Source: Candidatus Hydrogenedentota bacterium
GTDB taxonomy: Bacteria > Spirochaetota > Leptospiria > Turneriellales > J094
Assembly: GCA_003695005.1 (NCBI GenBank)
Contig: RFJE01000138.1
Coordinates: forward strand, 1 to 6,104
DNA: 6,104 bases
Direction of reading: 5' to 3'
The position numbers were made by a program, and so were the translations under genes. Below, piece by piece: positions 1 through 5,146 of this stretch. A model generated the notes under the pieces. That model made no database searches. It saw nothing but the letters and a program-made list of their open reading frames with translations, and was not told the origin of the DNA. Position 1 is the stretch's first letter, and every line of letters begins with the position of its first letter.

Positions 1-17
1 AAAAAGGCTCGTATCAC
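1..17 (-). CDS. start of a second half-size YeeE/YedE-type membrane protein (partial)
   Basis: Only the first five codons lie in the window: GTG ATA CGA GCC TTT, read as MIRAF. The GTG overlaps the TGA stop of the upstream yeeE-like gene (GTGA, 4-base overlap). A perfect AGGAGGT lies five bases before the GTG, inside the end of the upstream gene, so this start is better supported than the short length suggests. Half-size YeeE/YedE proteins are commonly encoded as adjacent pairs, and a short MIR/MR start running into a hydrophobic segment is typical of the second partner. The identity is inferred from this context; the rest of the gene is beyond the left edge. Confidence 0.55.
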
Positions 18-508
18 AAAGTACCTCCTATATAGTTAATGAGATAAGTTACAGCTGCACCCGCTAATAAAAAGCACAAAGTAACTACGAGAGAAGCCGG
101 CGAACCTTTTGCTAATCCCGAAATGGAATTTCCGGAAGTACAACCTCTTGCCATCCGAGATCCATATCCCCAGCACACTCCACCAATAAAAAGGACAACT
201 GCTTTTATCCAAATCGAATCACCCCAAATTTTATCAAACTGTCCTAATGAAAAATTAGGGTGATACGACCCCGAATAAAGCGCTGCCAAAAAGCCACCTA
301 GTAAAATCCCTAAGACAAAGAACGTTCTATAGCCAAAAGGTCCCCCAATATCCGGCCTGTGAAAATATGGTTTTTTGGTAATGATGGAACAAGCACTTAC
401 GTAACCGCGTGTTACGGATAAAAACTTTCCGGTAAACAAAACTAGGATGATAGACACTGCTGCAATAGCAAGCCCCCCAATGTACCATGGCCAATAATGA
501 TAAAACAT
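14..508 (-). CDS. half-size YeeE/YedE-family sulfur-transport membrane protein
   Basis: A 164-residue inner-membrane protein with about four hydrophobic segments, near residues 8-28, 60-80, 100-118 and 136-160. The family signature is clear: GYGSRMARGCTSGNSISG at residues 114-131, with the conserved Cys123 in the GCTSG motif. Another cysteine, Cys40, lies in a GYVSAC stretch, with further ones at 112 and 145. YeeE/YedE proteins move reduced sulfur compounds; the full-length Spirochaeta thermophila protein imports thiosulfate using membrane cysteines. This protein is about half that size and so probably works with the gene that overlaps its stop codon. The ATG at 508 is chosen because AAGGAGG lies four bases before it. 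The gene begins 28 bases after a tRNA gene with no terminator between. No rhodanese, sulfurtransferase or regulator is visible in the window, so the substrate (thiosulfate or another sulfur species) is an inference. Confidence 0.88.
   Translation of the reverse strand: MFYHYWPWYIGGLAIAAVSIILVLFTGKFLSVTRGYVSACSIITKKPYFHRPDIGGPFGYRTFFVLGILLGGFLAALYSGSYHPNFSLGQFDKIWGDSIWIKAVVLFIGGVCWGYGSRMARGCTSGNSISGLAKGSPASLVVTLCFLLAGAAVTYLINYIGGTL
23..29 (-). promoter_or_regulatory. Shine-Dalgarno for the left-edge GTG start
   Basis: The minus strand reads AGGAGGT, then ACTTT, then GTG. It lies within the last codons of the preceding yeeE-like gene and decides that a new gene begins at position 17. Confidence 0.6.
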
Positions 509-512
509 AGTT

Positions 513-519
513 CCTCCTT
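513..519 (-). promoter_or_regulatory. Shine-Dalgarno of the yeeE-like gene
   Basis: The minus strand reads AAGGAGG, then AACT, then the ATG at 508. It lies within the 28-base stretch between the tRNA 3' end and the coding start. Confidence 0.75.
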
Positions 520-536
520 TTCGAGTAATGTTAATT

Positions 537-610
537 TGGGCGGTACTGGACTCGAACCAGTGACCTCTTGCATGTCAAGCAAGCACTCTAACCACCTGAG
601 CTAACCGCCC
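537..610 (-). tRNA. tRNA-Val(GAC)
   Basis: A complete 74-base cloverleaf. The acceptor stem is GGGCGGT pairing with ACCGCCC, with discriminator A at 537. The D arm is GCTC/GAGT. The anticodon stem is CTTGC/GCAAG around the loop TTGACAT, giving anticodon GAC, which reads the valine codon GUC (and GUU by wobble or modification). The variable loop has five bases (AGGTC). The T arm is ACTGG/CCAGT around TTCGAGT. The CCA tail is not encoded: the bases after the discriminator are AAT, so a CCA-adding enzyme is required. The gene begins 42 bases after the M20 stop codon and is followed, without a visible terminator, by the yeeE-like gene on the same strand. Confidence 0.97.
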
Positions 611-625
611 AAAGCTTTTGATTAT

Positions 626-656
626 GTTATAGACAAAAACTAAGATACACGGTCAA
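626..656 (-). promoter_or_regulatory. candidate sigma70-type promoter for tRNA-Val
   Basis: On the minus strand a TTGACC (-35 like, 651-656) is followed after 19 bases by TATAAC (-10 like, 626-631). Transcription would start around 617-620, just ahead of the mature tRNA 5' end at 610. The -35 box overlaps the TGA stop codon of the M20 gene. The spacer is two bases longer than ideal; a TCTATA two bases upstream would give a 17-base spacer but is a poorer -10 match. The call rests on motif and position only. Confidence 0.4.
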
Positions 657-2017
657 TTTGTTTCCGTACAAAAGGATTGTACTACGCGATAAAATAAATC
701 TGTTCCCCATAAAAACCCTTTCTTATGGATTCTTTCATTATGTCCGTGAAATAAATCACTAAAATTTACTTCGGGCGGAAAAAAGACCGGCGAAAAACCT
801 AATACCTGAATGCCAAGTTTATAAAGTTGGTTTGCATCCGAAAAACCAACTAGGGTATATGGTACACATTGAGCATCCGGTACATCTTTTGTTAACTCTT
901 CTGTAATTAAATCATAAAAAGGGCCTCGACCTACATCTGTCACCGGACCACCATGTCGGATAAGCTGCAGGGTTGCATTTTCGGGTAAAATAGCTTTTAA
1001 AGTTTCTGTCGCTTCTTCTACAGAAGTATCGGGTAAAAAGCGACAGTCAACGTAAACCGCAGCCTCTCCTGGAACAACGTTGATTTTTTTACTGGATTCA
1101 ATAACGGTCGGGGCAAAAGTATCATGGGTCATGGCATAAAAAGCTTCTCTTTTTTCAGCAGGTAAAACATTGATGGCAAGAGAATTCCCCCAACTCGTGG
1201 CTAAAAGCCGGAAAATAAATTTTTTGATGGCTGGTAACTCTTCGGACATCGAGTAAATCATTTCCCTTGTTACTTTCGAAGGATTTGCAGGGGAAGATAA
1301 ATTTTTTAAATCAAATAAAAAATCACTTAAGTGATAGTTTGCATTATCTTTCGTCGCTAGCGACCCGTGACTCTCTTTCCCTGGAAAAGTAATTTTATAC
1401 CATGCAAACCCCTTTTCTTCGGTTTGGATAAAAAAGAATTGCTTGTCCTCTACATAGACAGGAAATCCGCCTACTTCATTCAAGGCATAGCCGACCCCCT
1501 CTAATAGCTTTGGATGCTTTTCCACCACAAATTGAGATCCATATTCACATCCTGCCTCTTCGTCGGCAAAAGCCGCAAAAACAACATCTCGGTTTAATTT
1601 TATTTTTTTTCGTTTTAACAATAAAAATGCCATTAAAGAATAAATTGTGTGATTTTTCATATCAATGGCACCACGGCCATAAATATAGCCATCGTCTTCT
1701 TTTGCCGACAATGGATGATGTTTCCACTTGCTCTCATCCCAAGGCACGGTATCCACATGAGAAGAAAGTAGCAAGCCCTGATTTTGGCTTTTTGATTTTA
1801 ATCGCGCAACAATGTTTAACCTGCCTTTTTCCTTCTGAACTATTTTATATGGAATTTTTTCTTTTTTAAAAATAGATGCAATATATTCAATTACTTTTTT
1901 CTCGTTCGAGTCGGGGTTTCGGGAATCCATTTTTAAAATAGCCTTAAAGTGCTTCAACGCCTCATTTAATTCTTTTTTGCTAAGTAGCTTTGGTTCGGGA
2001 CAAGTAAATGTGCTCAT
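653..2017 (-). CDS. M20-family metallohydrolase (ArgE/DapE/ACY1/CPG2-like)
   Basis: A 454-residue cytoplasmic zinc hydrolase with no signal peptide. Family residues are all present: His87 and Asp89 in SSHVDTVP, bridging Asp119 in YGRGAIDMK, catalytic Glu153 and ligand Glu154 in FADEEAG, a probable third ligand Glu181 in ALNEVGG, and C-terminal ligand His424 in FHGHNERI. The insert with FPGKESHGS (211-219, His217) is the start of the lid/dimerisation domain typical of the family. M20 enzymes hydrolyse amide bonds: peptides, N-acyl amino acids, succinyl-diaminopimelate or acetylornithine. The FHGHNERI ending resembles the aminoacylase-1 and carboxypeptidase-S branches more than strict DapE, but the substrate cannot be read from sequence. 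The ATG at 2017 is preferred over an ATG at 2038 (seven residues longer) because TAAGGAG lies six bases before it. The gene follows mutS with its ribosome site overlapping the mutS stop, which suggests co-transcription. Confidence 0.9.
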   Translation of the reverse strand: MSTFTCPEPKLLSKKELNEALKHFKAILKMDSRNPDSNEKKVIEYIASIFKKEKIPYKIVQKEKGRLNIVARLKSKSQNQGLLLSSHVDTVPWDESKWKHHPLSAKEDDGYIYGRGAIDMKNHTIYSLMAFLLLKRKKIKLNRDVVFAAFADEEAGCEYGSQFVVEKHPKLLEGVGYALNEVGGFPVYVEDKQFFFIQTEEKGFAWYKITFPGKESHGSLATKDNANYHLSDFLFDLKNLSSPANPSKVTREMIYSMSEELPAIKKFIFRLLATSWGNSLAINVLPAEKREAFYAMTHDTFAPTVIESSKKINVVPGEAAVYVDCRFLPDTSVEEATETLKAILPENATLQLIRHGGPVTDVGRGPFYDLITEELTKDVPDAQCVPYTLVGFSDANQLYKLGIQVLGFSPVFFPPEVNFSDLFHGHNERIHKKGFLWGTDLFYRVVQSFCTETN

Positions 2018-2023
2018 GGAGTG

Positions 2024-2030
2024 CTCCTTA
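2024..2030 (-). promoter_or_regulatory. Shine-Dalgarno of the M20 gene, fused to the mutS stop codon
   Basis: The minus strand reads TAAGGAG, then CACTCC, then the ATG at 2017. The TAA is the stop codon of mutS (2028-2030), so ribosomes terminating on mutS are delivered onto the initiation site of the next gene. This site decides the start of the M20 gene. Confidence 0.75.
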
Positions 2031-4493
2031 ATTATCAAAAATACTCAACTGCTCATAAGGGAACAAGCTTTTTTTTTGTTTCCTAGATCGTGTCATAGGT
2101 GGCTCATGTTGCCATAAGCCTTCCTTTTCTAATTCATCTAATAGCTCCTTTGCTCGCTCAATAATAATATCTGGCATACCCGCCATTTTCGCAACCTGAA
2201 TTCCATAAGATTTATCAGCTTTACCTTCTACAATTTTCCTTAGAAAGATAACATTATCATTATCCTCCACAGCCTGAACGGTTAAACCAATAATTCCCTT
2301 GTTTGGCTCAATAAGCTCGGCAAGTTCTGCATAGTGAGTTGCAAACAAGGTTTTTGGCCTGCCATATTCATCCTGATTTAAGTATTCAATCATAGCACGA
2401 GCAATGGAAATACCATCATACGTAGAAGTGCCGCGACCAACTTCGTCTAACAAGATAAGAGAATGTGGACTAAAACCTGCAAAAATGCGTGCACATTCGG
2501 ACATTTCTACATAAAATGTACTTTGGCCTTTTGCAAGTCTATCATACGCTCCAATGCGCGTAAAAATTCTATCTACTAAGCAAAGCCTTCCTTCCGAAGC
2601 TGGTATAAAACTCCCTGCTTGTGCTAAAATTTGAATTAAGGCAATTTGCCGTATGTAAGTAGATTTCCCGGCCATGTTTGGACCGGTTAAAATTGCTAAA
2701 TGCCTTTCTCGATTGTTCAGCCATACATCATTCGGAATAAAGGGCTCTGACGAAAATAAAGCTTCCACTACGGGATGACGACTATCTTTTAAAATAATTT
2801 CATCATTCTTTGTGATTTCGGGTCTTGTATAATTTCTTTTTTTAGCGCAATAAGCGTGAGATAAAATCACATCGAGTTTTGCTATCTTTTCTGCTAAATC
2901 TTTTAGTATCTGAATTTCCTGACGAATATCTTCCACAAACGAAAGAAAAATTGCTTTTTGTGTTTCAAAAACTTGTTCTTTCGCACTCAATAGTTTTTCT
3001 TCTAAATTTTTTAGCTCTTCTGTGGTAAAGCGCTCTGCATTCGTAAGGGTCTGCCTCCTGGCGTAATTTTCTGGCGCTTCTTTTGCCTGACCCTTTGGCA
3101 GCTCTATAAAATAACCAATCACTTTATTATACTTTACTTTTAATCCCGACAGTCCGGTTTTTTCTTTTTCTTTAGCTTCAAAATTGCGCAATATCTCCTG
3201 AGCATTTTCTGCTAAGTCTAAAAGTTCATCAAAAATTTCGGAATAGCCTTTTTTTAAAAAAGGTCTCTCATCTAAAATAGGCGGAAGATCTTCGCGCAAT
3301 GCTTCGTTTAGTGTTTTTCGTAGTGTCTCCGGAATCACTACTTTACTAATCTGTTGCAAGAATTCAGGCAGGGAATTTACTTCGGCAAGCTTTGGAAAAA
3401 TTTCTGAAGCTAAATTTAACCCGTCGCGTAACTGCCCTAAATGTCTTACTTGCGGCTTATTTTCTAAGTTGATAATAACACGCTCTAAATCTGGCCAATT
3501 GTGTAATTTCTGACGGATATCTTCTTGTAATCGAGTGTTTTCCATGAAAAATGAGATGGCATCTAACCTCTTTTCAATTTCGTTTTTATCATAATAAGGC
3601 ATCGCAAGTTCTTCGGCTAAAAGGCGAGATCCACCCCCTGTGACGGTAAAATCAATCGTTGCTAATAGACTACCAGCTTTTTTTCCTTCACTGTCTTTTA
3701 AAATTTCTAAGGTGGTAAGGGCAGCTTCGTCTAAAATCAGTCGATTTTGGTCTCGAATTTTTTTAGGAAGTGTCCAACGAATTTTCGCGCCTGGGGCAAT
3801 TTCTTCTAAATAAGTAAAAGCAAGAGCTAAAGCTTTTTTCTCGGTTTCTTGCAATTCCAATGGATCTAAATTCTGAACAGGTAAGTGCTTCTTAAGCAAA
3901 GAGTCCACATACTTCATTGAGTCTAAACCTGGCTTGCGAATGGAAAGAGATCCGGAAAAAGTAAAACGTTCATCAAAACTAACGGCTTCTACTACGTTGT
4001 TGGCAGTAAAAAAAGCCTGGATATCTGAAAAAGGCGCACTCCGAATGAAAATTTGACCGGTGCTTGGGTCAAGGACAGCAGAAGAAAAATTATTTTTTAA
4101 GGGATAAACTGCCGCAAAGCGACGAGATGTTTTTTCGCTTAGTAAATCCTCCTCAAAAATAGTCCCTGGGGTTAAAATACGAATGACTTCCCGTTTAACA
4201 ATGCGTCCGCTTACATCCTCTGGATTTTCCACTTGCTCACAAATAGCAATTTTTTTCCCTGCCTCTAATATCTTATGCACATAGTTATGCAACGCATGGT
4301 AAGGGATTCCGCACATCGGGATTTTATCCTGTCTTTTTGTAAGCGCAATGTCGAGAACTTTCGAAGCAAAAATGGCATCTTCTAAAAACATTTCATAAAA
4401 ATCCCCCATCCGAAAAAACAGAATTTCTTCGGGATACTTTTTCTTAATGGCCAAGTATTGGCGCATCATCGGGGTATCGAGTTTTGCACTCAT
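2028..4493 (-). CDS. mutS: DNA mismatch repair ATPase MutS
   Basis: A complete 821-residue MutS, close to the usual 850. It recognises mispaired bases and small loops and, after ATP binding, slides and recruits MutL. The mismatch-reading Phe-X-Glu motif is Phe32-Tyr33-Glu34 in GDFYEMF within domain I. The connector, core/lever and clamp domains follow; helix-rich clamp sequence lies roughly at 430-540. The C-terminal ABC-type ATPase has Walker A GPNMAGKST at 604-612, Walker B with Asp683-Glu684 in LLDEVGRGTSTYDG, and His720 in FATHYAEL. The tail ends in QLSIF (815-819), which fits the beta-clamp binding consensus QL(S/D)LF. The ATG at 4493 is chosen because it overlaps the trpF stop as ATGA; a TTG two codons upstream (4499) has no better ribosome site. 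No clear Shine-Dalgarno is present, so translation is probably coupled to trpF. A run of nine adenines (2069-2077) lies ten codons before the clamp motif. Confidence 0.98.
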   Translation of the reverse strand: MSAKLDTPMMRQYLAIKKKYPEEILFFRMGDFYEMFLEDAIFASKVLDIALTKRQDKIPMCGIPYHALHNYVHKILEAGKKIAICEQVENPEDVSGRIVKREVIRILTPGTIFEEDLLSEKTSRRFAAVYPLKNNFSSAVLDPSTGQIFIRSAPFSDIQAFFTANNVVEAVSFDERFTFSGSLSIRKPGLDSMKYVDSLLKKHLPVQNLDPLELQETEKKALALAFTYLEEIAPGAKIRWTLPKKIRDQNRLILDEAALTTLEILKDSEGKKAGSLLATIDFTVTGGGSRLLAEELAMPYYDKNEIEKRLDAISFFMENTRLQEDIRQKLHNWPDLERVIINLENKPQVRHLGQLRDGLNLASEIFPKLAEVNSLPEFLQQISKVVIPETLRKTLNEALREDLPPILDERPFLKKGYSEIFDELLDLAENAQEILRNFEAKEKEKTGLSGLKVKYNKVIGYFIELPKGQAKEAPENYARRQTLTNAERFTTEELKNLEEKLLSAKEQVFETQKAIFLSFVEDIRQEIQILKDLAEKIAKLDVILSHAYCAKKRNYTRPEITKNDEIILKDSRHPVVEALFSSEPFIPNDVWLNNRERHLAILTGPNMAGKSTYIRQIALIQILAQAGSFIPASEGRLCLVDRIFTRIGAYDRLAKGQSTFYVEMSECARIFAGFSPHSLILLDEVGRGTSTYDGISIARAMIEYLNQDEYGRPKTLFATHYAELAELIEPNKGIIGLTVQAVEDNDNVIFLRKIVEGKADKSYGIQVAKMAGMPDIIIERAKELLDELEKEGLWQHEPPMTRSRKQKKSLFPYEQLSIFDN
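2069..2077 (-). repeat. A9 mononucleotide tract inside the 3' end of mutS
   Basis: Nine consecutive A residues on the coding strand, within codons 806-809 (Gln-Lys-Lys-Ser). It is a potential slippage site. Losing one A gives a TGA stop ten codons after the Gln codon; gaining one gives a stop after eight. Either change removes the terminal QLSIF motif and leaves the ATPase domain whole. Confidence 0.7.
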
Positions 4494-5146
4494 GGACAAT
4501 TTTCAGGATATCCGTTTAAAATATGGTAAAACTTTCGTAACTTACTTTCATCTTTGATTCCTGGTGACAACTCAATTCCGCTAGAAACATCCACCCCAAA
4601 TGGCTCTAAAGCCTGCAAGGCATTGCATAAGTTTTCGGGATTTAATCCCCCTGCTAGCAAATATGGTCTTTGAATCTCTTTTACAAATTCCCACGGAAAA
4701 GGTTCTCCACTTCCTCCGGCAAGCTTTACCCCATTTTGGACTTTAGGCGTATCAAATAGGATGATAGAATGCTCTCGAAAAGAATCCACATCTTGTTCCA
4801 AAAGTTTTTTTGTTGGATAAATAACAGGAAAAACTTTTGGTTTTGTAAGCACCTCGCATATTTCCTTAAAATCGGGATGGTCCGAGGGGACTTGTACAAA
4901 GCTCATTAAATCGCGAAGCTTTTTATAAATTTCAAAAATGTACTCTTTTTCGTCATACCCAAAAACAAGGACGCGCGGGGAATCTGGAAAGCTTTGCCGT
5001 ATTTCGAGTGCCACATCAATCGTACACATTCGTTCAGAAGCAGGATGAAATACCATCCCGAGAAAATCCGCACCTAAACTTTTGGCAAGTCTCGCATCTT
5101 CTATTCTTGTCAGCCCACAAATTTTAGAATAAAATCGGATTGGCAT
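4490..5146 (-). CDS. trpF: phosphoribosylanthranilate isomerase
   Basis: A 218-residue, single-domain (beta/alpha)8 barrel that converts N-(5'-phosphoribosyl)anthranilate to CdRP, an Amadori rearrangement in tryptophan synthesis. The N-terminal KICGLTR motif carries the catalytic cysteine (Cys10), and the general acid appears as Asp132 in ILFDTP. Phosphate-binding loops are recognisable as LAGGLNPENL (164-173) and DVSSGIE followed by PGIKD (186-199). GADFLGMVF (25-33) and GGSGEPF (144-150) also fit. Two motifs diverge: the usual SPRYV-type loop reads SERMC (37-41), and the usual VQLHG reads VQVPS (84-88), lacking that histidine. The ATG at 5146 shares one base with the dctP stop (TAATG), and the stop overlaps the mutS start (ATGA). 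No Shine-Dalgarno is visible, so coupling is likely. No other trp gene lies in the window; trpF apart from a trp operon is common. Activity is probable because the catalytic pair is intact. Confidence 0.93.
   Translation of the reverse strand: MPIRFYSKICGLTRIEDARLAKSLGADFLGMVFHPASERMCTIDVALEIRQSFPDSPRVLVFGYDEKEYIFEIYKKLRDLMSFVQVPSDHPDFKEICEVLTKPKVFPVIYPTKKLLEQDVDSFREHSIILFDTPKVQNGVKLAGGSGEPFPWEFVKEIQRPYLLAGGLNPENLCNALQALEPFGVDVSSGIELSPGIKDESKLRKFYHILNGYPENCP

Noticed and set aside
509..610. tRNA 3' end as an attachment site for an integrated element carrying the yeeE-like genes
   Set aside because: No integrase, no duplicated tRNA 3' fragment and no composition break is visible, and the yeeE ribosome site is positioned as in an ordinary operon.
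611..618. AAAGCTTT palindrome upstream of the tRNA, considered as a terminator or operator
   Set aside because: It is an eight-base self-complementary sequence with no loop, no GC-rich stem and no T-run; too short to support a function.
1510..1869. 119-codon open frame on the plus strand
   Set aside because: It lies antisense to the M20 gene, whose catalytic motifs are intact in this interval. The translation shows no domain and no convincing ribosome site.
2018..2038. ATG at 2038 as the start of the M20 gene
   Set aside because: It would overlap mutS and has no good ribosome site, whereas the ATG at 2017 has TAAGGAG six bases upstream.
4494..4499. TTG at 4499 as the start of mutS
   Set aside because: It adds only two residues and has no Shine-Dalgarno; the ATG at 4493 forms the classic ATGA overlap with the trpF stop.
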